The notes under the pieces: generated by a model
What the model saw: the letters and a program-made list of their open reading frames with translations, nothing else
What the model was told of the DNA's origin: nothing
Database searches by the model: none
In this document: positions 1-8,201 of the stretch, piece after piece
How the letters are laid out: the number at the start of each line of letters is the position of its first letter
Numbering within the stretch: the stretch's first letter is position 1
NCBI GenBank assembly: GCA_949294185.1
Contig: CASFGA010000001.1
Location: 1 to 64,000 of the forward strand
Length of the DNA: 64,000 nt
Direction of reading: 5' to 3'
Origin: an uncultured Bacteroides sp.
GTDB lineage: Bacteria > Bacteroidota > Bacteroidia > Bacteroidales > Bacteroidaceae
Position numbers and translations under genes: made by a program

Positions 1-200
1 AAAACGCGCTGTCACACAGGACGATACACGGGGGAAATCATTCGGGGAAAAGGAGGAAGGGAAGGAAACGGACACATCTATTATATTATATATACGCACG
101 GAAGACGGAAGGGAACGGGAGCGGAAGGGAACGGATACAGGCACGGAAGGACGGAATCCGGGACGAAAGGGATGGGAAAAGACAAGAAACAACAAAGCAA
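1..200. repeat. Purine-rich imperfect repeat tract, no gene seen
   Basis: This edge stretch carries no convincing reading frame. It is strongly purine-biased on the + strand and built from imperfect copies of a GGAAGGGAACGG-like unit. Two exact 13-bp copies of CGGAAGGGAACGG lie at 106-118 and 122-134, with shorter variants around 52-70 and 143-155. An AT-rich patch at about 77-95 interrupts the tract. It lies downstream of the CNNM gene and beyond that gene's hairpin terminator, so it is probably intergenic. Whether a gene lies just outside the window cannot be seen. Confidence 0.4.
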
Positions 201-251
201 TTGGCTCTTATCTTCGCTATGCAAATGATACATAGCGAAGATAAGAGCCAA
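201..251 (-). terminator. Long perfect hairpin terminator of the CNNM/CBS gene
   Basis: The arms 201-221 and 231-251 are perfect inverted copies of 21 bp around a 9-nt loop (222-230). Read on the minus strand, the hairpin starts 29 nt after the stop codon at 281 and is followed by a T-rich tail (TTGCTTTGTTGTTTCTTG). That is the arrangement of an intrinsic terminator, although a 21-bp perfect stem is longer than usual. Confidence 0.7.
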
Positions 252-280
252 CCATTCTGCTCAAACTTTTACAAAAAAAT

Positions 281-1621
281 TTATTTTTCTTCCTCTTCTT
301 TTGAGGTTGACGGTATTGTGACCAAAACTTTATCAATGCGAGCACCGTCCATATCCACAACTTCAAAAGCAAACCCATTCCATTCCATCGTTTCCCCACT
401 TTGAGGAACATGCTGCAAATCATTAAGGATCAATCCACCCACAGTATGATAATCGACATTCTCCAACAATTCCTGACGATCAAAATAACACAAGAAATCA
501 TATAATGGACACTGTCCATCAACCAACCATCCATCCTTGTTTACACGCTTGATTATATCCGGCTCTTCACCTGCATCTTCCATTGATCCTACCAAACCTT
601 CCAAAATATCACGCAATGTAATAATCCCCATACATGTTCCAAACTCATCACAGACTAACGCACGGCTGATTTTTTGAGCCTTCATCTGTTCAAGAGCCTT
701 ATACACATTCATGTTTTCATGGAAATATACAGGTTCGCGGGTCAATGACTTCAGGTTGAAGTTTGGTTCGTGAAGATGCAGAATCAAGTCTTTCAAGTCA
801 ACAACCCCTTTCACATGATCCAGATCTCCTTCAGCAATCGGATAAAATTCATACATCTGCTTTGACAAGACCCCTCTCACATCTTCTGATGTCATTGATG
901 TGTCCAGCCATGCTATTTCATTTTTATGCGTCATTATAGATCCGACCTTCAAATCACCCAACAAAAAGACTCTTTGCATGATGTCCTGCTCCACAGGCTG
1001 CACCTCTCCATCTTCCGTGCCTTCTTGAATCATTGATTTGATTTCTTCTTCCGTCACCTTATTATCCGTTTCCTTAATTCCCAAGCAGTTAAATATCAAC
1101 TCCGTACTTTTAGAGAGCAGCCAGACAAACGGCAAAGCAATCTTGGCCAACACGCTCATCGGTCGCGCTACTGTTTTAGCCGCCTTTTCCGCTATTCCTA
1201 ATCCGATACGTTTGGGAACCAATTCACCGAATATAATCGTCAGATAAGTTACGATTACCACAATCGTTCCTTGAGCTATGGCAGCAGCATAAGCCGCAGG
1301 CACTCCCCATATCTTCATATACTCCGTAAGTTCTGCCGCTATTTTATTGCCAGAATAGATACCGGTCAATATTCCGATCAATGTGATACCTATCTGCACC
1401 GTCGAGAGAAAACGATCTGGCTCATTCGCCAGTTTCAATGCCACACGAGCTGATTTACTACCTTTTTTTGCGTCTGCTGTAAGCCGGGATTTACGGGCTG
1501 ATATTAATGCCACCTCGGACATGGCGAAAATACCGTTAAGTACTATCAGCCCGACAATAATGATTATTTCATCCATATAAAGTTCTGATATGTTCGGGAG
1601 CAAATTTAAAATAATGTTCAT
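281..1621 (-). CDS. CNNM/CBS-domain transporter-like membrane protein (TlyC/CorC/HlyC family)
   Basis: 446 residues. The N-terminal ~190 residues form a DUF21/CNNM membrane domain with several hydrophobic segments and the family-typical start FAMSEVALISARKSRL. Next comes a cytosolic pair of CBS domains (about 205-330; note VGSIMTHKNEIAWLD and the acidic DEFGTCMGIITLRDILE). A C-terminal CorC/HlyC-type domain (about 350-440) includes the VGGLIL segment. Family members are linked to Mg2+ or Co2+ export, and older annotations call them hemolysins; a haemolytic role is not supported here. A second ATG at residue 16 (position 1576) gives a start closer to the family norm. It is a single-gene unit ending at the 201-251 hairpin. 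Confidence 0.85.
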   Translation of the reverse strand: MNIILNLLPNISELYMDEIIIIVGLIVLNGIFAMSEVALISARKSRLTADAKKGSKSARVALKLANEPDRFLSTVQIGITLIGILTGIYSGNKIAAELTEYMKIWGVPAAYAAAIAQGTIVVIVTYLTIIFGELVPKRIGLGIAEKAAKTVARPMSVLAKIALPFVWLLSKSTELIFNCLGIKETDNKVTEEEIKSMIQEGTEDGEVQPVEQDIMQRVFLLGDLKVGSIMTHKNEIAWLDTSMTSEDVRGVLSKQMYEFYPIAEGDLDHVKGVVDLKDLILHLHEPNFNLKSLTREPVYFHENMNVYKALEQMKAQKISRALVCDEFGTCMGIITLRDILEGLVGSMEDAGEEPDIIKRVNKDGWLVDGQCPLYDFLCYFDRQELLENVDYHTVGGLILNDLQHVPQSGETMEWNGFAFEVVDMDGARIDKVLVTIPSTSKEEEEK

Positions 1622-1853
1622 AGTATTAAAAATTCATTTCCCTACAATTATATTGTTTTAACATATAGACAATAAAAAGATATGATGCCTTCCAACCGAC
1701 ATCCATATCTCATGCTCCAAATGCCACAAGCAGACAGAAAAGATTTGACAATGCCACCAACAAACATGCCCCATAAGGCGCACTCATCGAAAGCACGTTC
1801 CCGCCAAGCGGATACCACCTGCAAACGAAAAGGAAACGACTCTCATGAATTTT

Positions 1854-2450
1854 TCATATCGGACGGACAGCCGAAACCGGAAGCTCTATCTCCCCCCATC
1901 TGATAAGTGCATTGAACAGGCGTATCCGTGAATAACGCGGCAAATCCTCTATCCGAATATCACGCTCTACAATCGCTCCGCTTTCCAACAAGAAACGACG
2001 CTTCACTCCACCAAGCAGCGGACGGACTGGAGTATGCCATTGCTTCCCGTCGAAAAGAGCAACGTTGGCTATCGATGTGTCAGTCAGCCGTCCCTCACGC
2101 ACCATCAGCACCTCATCTGCCCCATCCCGACAAGCAAAACAGCGTTCCAATGCCGTACGATCCAGATACTTATAAGCATAATCCACATCATCAGCCTCCA
2201 CCATCTTCAAGCTAAACACCGGACGCAACCGATAAGGCGTGCAGGAACATTCGTCCACACCATCGCGACCATAGACCAACCGCCACTTCATCACACCATT
2301 TCCCGACTCTTTTGTCCAGTAATCAGACAAACGCAGCCAAGGCACGCCGGGAAAAAACCGGGCACGCGTTCGGTTCATACGCTCCTCATGATAAGGCAAC
2401 AAGCAGGGGAATCCGTTTTCCACCCGGACAGTTTCAATAAATCGGTACAT
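1854..2450 (-). CDS. pabC: Aminodeoxychorismate lyase-like class IV aminotransferase
   Basis: 198 residues, class IV PLP fold. The probable Schiff-base lysine is in DYAYKYLDR (near residue 90), and the cofactor-binding segment REGRLTDTSIANVALF follows. PabC releases pyruvate from 4-amino-4-deoxychorismate to give p-aminobenzoate for folate. The protein is clearly shorter than the ~270-aa E. coli enzyme, and the usual Glu of the cofactor segment is Asp (LTDTS). Its start lies inside the end of pabB (17-bp overlap), which implies translational coupling and supports the PabC call over other class IV aminotransferases. No hairpin is evident in the 230 bp downstream. Confidence 0.8.
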   Translation of the reverse strand: MYRFIETVRVENGFPCLLPYHEERMNRTRARFFPGVPWLRLSDYWTKESGNGVMKWRLVYGRDGVDECSCTPYRLRPVFSLKMVEADDVDYAYKYLDRTALERCFACRDGADEVLMVREGRLTDTSIANVALFDGKQWHTPVRPLLGGVKRRFLLESGAIVERDIRIEDLPRYSRIRLFNALIRWGEIELPVSAVRPI

Positions 2451-3432
2451 ATACTTTCTGTTTCACTTCTTCGTATTCACTACGCACACGGCTGCGGCTG
2501 GTGATGCCGCCTCCGGCCTTAAACCATAGCCTGTCGCCCTCCTGCTCGACAAAGCGGATAAGCACACAGCTATCCAGATCACTTCCGTCGAAATATCCGG
2601 CTATACCGGTATAGAATCCACGCTCATAACCTTCGGCTTCGGCTATAATCTCCATTGTCTTCAGCTTAGGAGCACCCGTAACAGAACCTGCCGGCAGCAT
2701 ATCGTAAAGCAAATCACCCAAATGCTCCCGATAGTCGGCGGACAACCTCCCGCCTATTTCCGAACTGGTCTGCCACAATGCTCCGCGATTGGTCACCAAG
2801 CGGTCAAAATACCGGTAGCGAAAGACCGTTACCCCCGTAGCATACATGCTCAAGTCATTGCGCAGCAAGTCAACAACCGTAGCATGTTCTGCCGCTTCCT
2901 TTTCATCCTCGCACAATGCCTGCCGCGCGTCGGGCAAGGCAGCGTCAATCGTGCCTTTCATCGGATAGGCAAAAATATTTCCGCCGCGGATACGCACAAA
3001 TATTTCCGGGGAGAAACAAACAAAACGGTCGCGCAGCCACAAACGGTAGGGCGCACGCGAGCGGTGGAATATCTCTTCCAATGACAAGTTGGTATCTATC
3101 GGAATCTTCCGCGTCAGGTTGACCAAGAAACTGTTTCCTGCCAACAGATTGCGGTGCACCACCTCAAAAGCCTCGGCGAAACGGGCTTCACTCTCAGGGA
3201 ATGCCCGCCAACGTATATTCTGCGTATATGGAGCGAAAAGGGAATCGCCAACGTTTGTCACGCCGCAAAAGTCATAAAGACAAACCGACGGGTCAATACT
3301 CTCCGGCTCCTCCACCAGCGACATCTCCTGCCTATAGTCTATCACAAAAATAAACGGACGGAGTTCCTTTCCCCATTCATTCATACGCCGGACAGCCTCT
3401 TTCCTCGGAAAAAATGACAACTCTTTCCTCAT
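2434..3432 (-). CDS. pabB: Aminodeoxychorismate synthase component I
   Basis: 332 residues, chorismate-binding domain only. The hallmark active-site segment is PMKGTIDAALPD (usual form PIKGT). It is followed by ATVVDLLRNDLSMYA and by LPAGSVTGAPKLKTMEII, the conserved C-terminal block of the TrpE/PabB family. With a glutamine amidotransferase partner (PabA/TrpG, not in this window) it makes 4-amino-4-deoxychorismate. It is shorter than E. coli PabB (453 aa) because most of the N-terminal TrpE-like region is missing. The product passes to PabC, encoded by the overlapping next gene. A -7 box lies at 3465-3472, giving a leader of about 25 nt. Confidence 0.88.
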   Translation of the reverse strand: MRKELSFFPRKEAVRRMNEWGKELRPFIFVIDYRQEMSLVEEPESIDPSVCLYDFCGVTNVGDSLFAPYTQNIRWRAFPESEARFAEAFEVVHRNLLAGNSFLVNLTRKIPIDTNLSLEEIFHRSRAPYRLWLRDRFVCFSPEIFVRIRGGNIFAYPMKGTIDAALPDARQALCEDEKEAAEHATVVDLLRNDLSMYATGVTVFRYRYFDRLVTNRGALWQTSSEIGGRLSADYREHLGDLLYDMLPAGSVTGAPKLKTMEIIAEAEGYERGFYTGIAGYFDGSDLDSCVLIRFVEQEGDRLWFKAGGGITSRSRVRSEYEEVKQKVYVPIY

Positions 3433-3464
3433 AAATCTCCTTAAAATAACTTTTCATGAGCGGG

Positions 3465-3472
3465 CAAAGATA
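3465..3472 (-). promoter_or_regulatory. Bacteroides -7 box for pabB-pabC
   Basis: CAAAGATA on the + strand reads TATCTTTG on the minus strand, an exact TAnnTTTG match 33 nt upstream of the pabB ATG. No clean -33 TTTG was found at the usual spacing. Confidence 0.5.
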
Positions 3473-3651
3473 ATCTTTTTCACAAGAATCCGTAGAGACC
3501 ACCGGAATATAAAATCTTTTCATGCTGTCTCCGACAAAATATTATCATGAGACAAATCGCGGACAACAAGGCCATCCACATCAAAAGCTGCGGACATCAG
3601 ACTTCCGAAAGTTTTGCCGGCAATATTTTCACCAAGTTAAACAGATTTCGT

Positions 3652-3659
3652 TATCTTTG
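3652..3659 (+). promoter_or_regulatory. Bacteroides -7 box for aroA
   Basis: TATCTTTG matches TAnnTTTG exactly and ends 22 nt before the aroA ATG at 3682. The -33 element is weak. The rest of the 3473-3651 interval shows no other feature. Confidence 0.5.
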
Positions 3660-3681
3660 CAGTCAATAATTTTTCAACACC

Positions 3682-4911
3682 ATGAAGCGTATATCACTGA
3701 CTCCTCCCGACAGAATAAATGCCACCATACAGTTGCCTTCCTCGAAAAGCATCTGCAATCGGGCTTTGATAATCAATGCACTGTCTAAAGGAAAAAATCT
3801 TCCCGAAAACTTGTCAGACTGTGATGACACCCAAGTCATGATACATGCCCTTAAAGAAATGCCTTCCACCATCGACATCATGGCGGCGGGTACGGCCATG
3901 CGCTTTCTTTCGGCTTACCTGTCGGTTACAGAAGGCTGTCATATCATCACCGGCACACAGCGAATGCAGCAGCGTCCCATCAAGATACTGGTCGATGCAC
4001 TGCGCACACTGGGAGCAGACATCGAATATATCGGTCAGGAAGGCTATCCACCGCTCAAGATCAACGGACATACGCTGAGGGGAGACAGCATCTCGCTGCC
4101 GGGAAATGTCAGCTCGCAATACATATCGGCTTTGCTGATGGTCGGTCCGGCCTTGGAAAAAGGACTCAGACTGACGCTGACCGGAGAAATCATCTCGCGT
4201 CCCTACATTGACCTGACATTGGAACTGATGAAACAATTCGGAGCAAGCGCCCGATGGACGACAGAAAACGAACTAACCGTAGAGCCATGTCCTTACCATC
4301 CCCATATCTATACAGTGGAAAGTGACTGGAGTGCCGCCTCTTACTGGTATGAAATCGCCGCTCTCTCACAGGAAGCGACGGTCATCCTGCCCCGACTGTC
4401 GGAAAACAGCTTTCAAGGTGACGCAAAGGTAGCTGTCCTGTTCGAAGACTTGGGTGTGAAAACCACTTATGAAAAGGACTGCGTAATTTTATCAAAAAAG
4501 GAACAACGGGTTTCGCACATGGAATATAACTTTATCAACCAGCCGGATCTGGCGCAGACATTCGTCGTAACCTGTGCCATGGCGGGCATTCCTTTCCGTT
4601 TCTCCGGCCTGCAAAGCCTGAAGATAAAGGAAACCGACCGTATGGCCGCCTTAATCGCAGAGATGAAAAAGCTCGGTTACCGGATTACGGAATCAGACGG
4701 CTCGACACTCTCATGGAACGGCGAGCGGTGCGAAGCAGACAAATGTCCTGTCATCGACACATACGAAGACCACCGCATGGCAATGGCATTTGCTCCGGCT
4801 TCTGTCCGGTTAGGAAAACTATCTATCAACCATCCGGAAGTGGTATCAAAATCTTATCCCCGATACTGGGAAGACTTGTCAACCGCCGGATTCAGCATCA
4901 AGGAGGAATAA
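3682..4911 (+). CDS. aroA: 3-phosphoshikimate 1-carboxyvinyltransferase (EPSP synthase)
   Basis: 409 residues against 427 in E. coli. It transfers enolpyruvate from PEP to shikimate-3-phosphate, the sixth shikimate step. Visible signatures are the shikimate-binding LPSSKSICNRALI near residue 15, AGTAMRFLSAYLS near 75, SLPGNVSSQYISALLM in the middle, KETDRMAALIAEMKKLG near 315, and DTYEDHRMAMAFAPA near 355. Before AGTAMR, the segment reads IMA where many EPSP synthases have GN (the NAGTAMR block), a local divergence in the PEP-binding loop. It heads a likely three-gene operon, with 3 and 4 nt between genes. The chorismate it leads to feeds PabB, encoded divergently next door. Confidence 0.93.
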   Translation: MKRISLTPPDRINATIQLPSSKSICNRALIINALSKGKNLPENLSDCDDTQVMIHALKEMPSTIDIMAAGTAMRFLSAYLSVTEGCHIITGTQRMQQRPIKILVDALRTLGADIEYIGQEGYPPLKINGHTLRGDSISLPGNVSSQYISALLMVGPALEKGLRLTLTGEIISRPYIDLTLELMKQFGASARWTTENELTVEPCPYHPHIYTVESDWSAASYWYEIAALSQEATVILPRLSENSFQGDAKVAVLFEDLGVKTTYEKDCVILSKKEQRVSHMEYNFINQPDLAQTFVVTCAMAGIPFRFSGLQSLKIKETDRMAALIAEMKKLGYRITESDGSTLSWNGERCEADKCPVIDTYEDHRMAMAFAPASVRLGKLSINHPEVVSKSYPRYWEDLSTAGFSIKEE

Positions 4912-4914
4912 ACG

Positions 4915-5337
4915 ATGTGGATACTTGTCTTTTTATTGATTGGGGTCGTAGCGTTCGGACTGGTTGTCGGCTATTTCTATAACCGGAACATCCAGAAAAA
5001 AATCGAACGAGGAGAGCTGGAGGAGGCTCCGGCCGTAACAACCGTGGACAGTGAATGCTGCGGACAGCACGAAGTATGCGAGAAAGAGAGTCTGCTGGCT
5101 GCTGTAAGCAAACAGATTGAATATTATGACGACGAGGAATTAGACCGCTTCAAAGGGCATCCGTCGGATGAATATACGGAAGATGAAATAGAAGAATTCC
5201 GCAATATCCTTTATACCATGCAGGAAGTAGAGGTGGCCGGATGGTGCCGGAGCCTGCAACTGCGCGGAATCAACCTGCCCGATGAACTTAAAGACGAACT
5301 TTTCCTGATAGTCGGCGAACGCCGATTCCATTCTTGA
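4915..5337 (+). CDS. Conserved small membrane-anchored protein of unknown function
   Basis: 140 residues, not assigned to a functional family. One N-terminal membrane helix (WILVFLLIGVVAFGLVVGYF) is followed by a basic junction (NRNIQKK) and then a mostly acidic soluble domain. It contains a Cys pair with another Cys nearby (ECCGQHEVC, about residues 48-56) and a patch rich in Asp, Glu and Tyr (YYDDEELDRF, DEYTEDEIEEF). The helix suggests inner-membrane anchoring with the acidic part in the cytoplasm. It sits 3 nt after aroA and 4 nt before the metal permease, so it is almost certainly co-transcribed. The CC-x5-C cluster beside a metal transporter hints at a metal-related job, but that is inference only. 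Confidence 0.75.
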   Translation: MWILVFLLIGVVAFGLVVGYFYNRNIQKKIERGELEEAPAVTTVDSECCGQHEVCEKESLLAAVSKQIEYYDDEELDRFKGHPSDEYTEDEIEEFRNILYTMQEVEVAGWCRSLQLRGINLPDELKDELFLIVGERRFHS

Positions 5338-5341
5338 AACG

Positions 5342-6151
5342 ATGAACAATCTGACAGAACTTTTCCATTATACATTCTTTCAGCATGCACTGTTGGGAGG
5401 ACTGTTTGCCAGCATCGCTTGTGGCATAATCGGAACCTACATTGTCACCCGCCGACTGGTCTTCATCAGCGGCGGAATCACCCATGCCTCCTTTGGCGGT
5501 ATCGGCATCGGGCTTTATACCGGCATTTCTCCCCTATTGGCAGCAGCCGTCTTCTCCGTTCTTTCCGCCTTTGGAGTGGAGTGGCTCAGCAAGCGGAGCG
5601 ATATGCGCGAAGATTCTGCCATTGCCGTATTCTGGACTTTCGGCATGGCAATCGGGATTATCTTCAGCTTTCTTGCCCCAGGCTTTACACCCGACCTGTC
5701 TTCTTTCCTGTTCGGAAACATTTTGACCATCACCCGAACGGACATTCTGTTACTGGCCGCCTTGAGCATTATATTGAGCATCTTTTTCGCCCTATTCCTC
5801 CGGCCGATTGTCGCCATAGCATTCGACCGTGAGTTCGCCCGTTCCCAACACATGCCCGTTACCGCATTCGAATATCTTCTGATGATGTTTATCGCCCTGA
5901 CCATCGTTTCTTGTCTGCGCATGGTGGGCATCGTCCTGGCCATATCCCTGCTCACTCTTCCGCAGATGACGGCCAATCTGTTTACCCACAGTTTCAAACG
6001 CATCATCTGGCTTTCCATTGCCATCGGATACATAGGCTGCCTGGGCGGACTGTTACTGTCTTACCAGCTCCAAGTCCCCTCAGGCGCAGCCATTATCTTT
6101 GTATCCATTCTGATTTATACAGGAGCAAAACTTTATAAGGCCAAGAGATAA
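5342..6151 (+). CDS. ABC-3 family metal-ion ABC transporter permease (ZnuB/MntB type)
   Basis: 269 residues with about eight hydrophobic helices and the ABC-3 signatures YIVTRRLVFISGGITHASFGGIGIG near residue 35 and ALTIVSCLRMVGIVLAISLLTLPQMTA near 190. The family forms the membrane channel of Zn2+, Mn2+ or Fe2+ importers together with an ATPase and a periplasmic binding protein. Neither partner is encoded beside it, so they must lie elsewhere. It is the last gene of the aroA unit. Its stop codon lies 6 nt from the stop of the convergent last PUL gene. The metal cannot be named from the sequence. Confidence 0.88.
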   Translation: MNNLTELFHYTFFQHALLGGLFASIACGIIGTYIVTRRLVFISGGITHASFGGIGIGLYTGISPLLAAAVFSVLSAFGVEWLSKRSDMREDSAIAVFWTFGMAIGIIFSFLAPGFTPDLSSFLFGNILTITRTDILLLAALSIILSIFFALFLRPIVAIAFDREFARSQHMPVTAFEYLLMMFIALTIVSCLRMVGIVLAISLLTLPQMTANLFTHSFKRIIWLSIAIGYIGCLGGLLLSYQLQVPSGAAIIFVSILIYTGAKLYKAKR

Positions 6152-6157
6152 AATCCG

Positions 6158-8194
6158 TTATCTGCCTTCAATAAATTTTTCTGCCCGTCCCGGAGACAAG
6201 AGCTCCCACAATGAAGCGACTGTCCATCCCGGGGCAAAAATATCATTGTAATAGCCTTTCCCGTTCTTACCATAGTCCCAATTCGTGTGTTGCACCACTT
6301 CCGGATAAAATCCTTCCTTAGCGATTCCGCACATATTCCCCTTATGCGGCAACAGTTGGCGCATGGATGTATTGATGACTTCTGCAAACTCGGCGAAGCG
6401 TTTCTCACCATATTCCTTCGACAACCAATGGAGCACATCCGCAAAGTCGAATATGAAGACATCGATATGATTGTTCTCTACAGAAACATTACCCCATCCG
6501 CGGGTCTTCAGACCTATATCGCCCAGCATCTGTCCGGGAGCAAACGGAACATCCCACGTGTAATACCATGACAAGGCAAAATAGGCAGCCTTTTTTGCCA
6601 GTTCCGCATAATGTGCGCGCTCCTCTCCTTTTGTCGCCAATGCCAGATAATAAGCGGCCGTTGAAGCATAAAGCGACGCTTCCTTATCTTCACAGTTTGC
6701 ATCGAGAGTAGACGAAAAATAATCGGCCTTTGATATCAGTTCACTCTCCAGATAGGCGACAGAGCGCTTGGCCGACTCCAAATAATGCTTGTCCTTAAAA
6801 TATTTGTAGCCCATCACCAAAGGAAGAGTGGCCGAAGGCGTGCTTCCTCCGCTTTTGTCTATGACAGAAAGATCGTCTTTGAACTTGCGCGGAAAGCTTC
6901 CGTCCGGATTCTGAATCTGCAAGAATTTATCCAACATATCTTTCAGGCGGTTCTCCCATTCCGGATGCTTGCGTCCCTGCCGTTTTTCATAATCCAGATA
7001 ATACAGAATGGCATATACACCTTCCGACTGACGCCGTATGCTATGAACAGGATCAGCGCCGCTCCGCTTGTAATGGACTACTTCATTAAAGAAACCGGCC
7101 TCTGAGAAACCATGTTCCAGATAGGAGTCAAATATGGCATTGGCATTGGTCACCAGGTCTGTCCTATGCATGCTCTCACCATATTCCAACGCATTGAACG
7201 CATTCAGCAATGTGCGACCGACAAAACCCACTTCCGCTACATCCATATTGTCGCAGGTAGCAGTCTTTATCTCCACTCCCGAATAATATTTGGTAGGTGT
7301 ATCTCCCACAAAACTCTCGACAAAATAGTTACTCATCACTTCCTTCATCTTTTCATCCGTATAGGAAGTCTCAACCGGAGTCGGCTTATACAAATCATAA
7401 CAATATTCCCACGCCTGCTTTACACAGTCAGAATAGTCGGCCGCATCCGCCTCGCGAATTTCCCAAGTCAATGTCACACTTTCTCCCTTGCCAAGAAACT
7501 GAAACGCCTCCACGGCGGGAGCCAGCGTCAGTTTGCGGATATAGGTTTTCGGAGCTTCCTTATACGGAAAACCAAAAGACAAGACTGCCGTTCCGTTATT
7601 GTTCTCAAAGCCCGTATATCCTACAGAAGTTTTGCCGGACAATATCACTTCACCTTCTTTATGTGTGGTCAACGCGTCCGATTCGAAGTCATCAATGCGG
7701 GCAACAGACCATGAACGGCCGTTTTTCTCGTCCCAAATGGTGGTCATCGGGCTGCTCAAGCGATCTTCACGCACTACCCAACTGTCGGAAGTATGGAAGG
7801 AAGGAGCCTCTTTGGGCGAACGCAAATTACGGCGATACCAGAATCCGGGCATATAAAACAGGCAGTCACTGTGATTTGCACCACTCTTTACCTGCTGTCC
7901 GTAATTGAAATACACATCTTCCGTGGCCACAATAAAAAGTGTAACCCGCTTGATGTCTTCGTTTCCCGACACCTTCTGATAAATCATCACAGGCAGTCTG
8001 TCTGAACCTACCAACTGATAATCGAATTCCCCCTTTTGAACCGTCTGGAAAGTCAGCGGATAACGCACGGCATCATTCCCCGGGACTTTCAGCGAAACAG
8101 TTGCAGACACATTTTCCGGCGTATACTCTACGGCGTTTGCCACAGCAAAACCGGCCAACAACAGTGTTCCACACAATACTTTTCTTAAAATCAT
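6158..8194 (-). CDS. Secreted PUL-terminal protein, probable alpha/alpha-barrel carbohydrate-active enzyme of unassigned family
   Basis: 678 residues. A signal peptide is clear (MILRKVLCGTLLLAGFAVANA). Residues ~25-270 look beta-rich, ending in the TLTWEIREAD strand. Residues ~290-660 are dominated by helices with repeated aromatic and acidic segments (YYSGVEIKTATCDNMDVAEVG cut short here, QNPDGSFPRKF, DANCEDKEASLYAS, WGNVSVENNHIDVF). This resembles the helical toroid of several glycoside hydrolase and polysaccharide lyase families. QNPDGSFPRKF is the kind of loop seen in such barrels. Candidate acids are in the CDNMD, DANCEDKE and ENNHID patches. It is last in the PUL transcript, 7 nt after a GH43 gene. 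I cannot assign a CAZy family; GH88/105-like or GH154-like glucuronidases are possible comparisons. Confidence 0.7.
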   Translation of the reverse strand: MILRKVLCGTLLLAGFAVANAVEYTPENVSATVSLKVPGNDAVRYPLTFQTVQKGEFDYQLVGSDRLPVMIYQKVSGNEDIKRVTLFIVATEDVYFNYGQQVKSGANHSDCLFYMPGFWYRRNLRSPKEAPSFHTSDSWVVREDRLSSPMTTIWDEKNGRSWSVARIDDFESDALTTHKEGEVILSGKTSVGYTGFENNNGTAVLSFGFPYKEAPKTYIRKLTLAPAVEAFQFLGKGESVTLTWEIREADAADYSDCVKQAWEYCYDLYKPTPVETSYTDEKMKEVMSNYFVESFVGDTPTKYYSGVEIKTATCDNMDVAEVGFVGRTLLNAFNALEYGESMHRTDLVTNANAIFDSYLEHGFSEAGFFNEVVHYKRSGADPVHSIRRQSEGVYAILYYLDYEKRQGRKHPEWENRLKDMLDKFLQIQNPDGSFPRKFKDDLSVIDKSGGSTPSATLPLVMGYKYFKDKHYLESAKRSVAYLESELISKADYFSSTLDANCEDKEASLYASTAAYYLALATKGEERAHYAELAKKAAYFALSWYYTWDVPFAPGQMLGDIGLKTRGWGNVSVENNHIDVFIFDFADVLHWLSKEYGEKRFAEFAEVINTSMRQLLPHKGNMCGIAKEGFYPEVVQHTNWDYGKNGKGYYNDIFAPGWTVASLWELLSPGRAEKFIEGR

Positions 8195-8201
8195 AGCGCT
8201 T

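Noticed and set aside
106..134. CRISPR-like repeats
   Set aside because: Units of 13 bp, three nucleotides apart, without spacers or cas genes; a simple purine repeat explains them.
201..423. Short reading frames on both strands around the left hairpin
   Set aside because: They run through the inverted repeat and the end of the CNNM gene and have no recognisable protein features.
6137..6168. Hairpin spanning the two convergent stop codons
   Set aside because: Stem has a 4-nt bulge and no T-run; it overlaps both stop codons, so it is probably coding constraint.
7112..7908. Long + strand reading frames opposite the 678-aa PUL protein
   Set aside because: Antisense shadows of a gene with a clear signal peptide and domain structure; composition is His/Arg/Ser rich, typical of such shadows.
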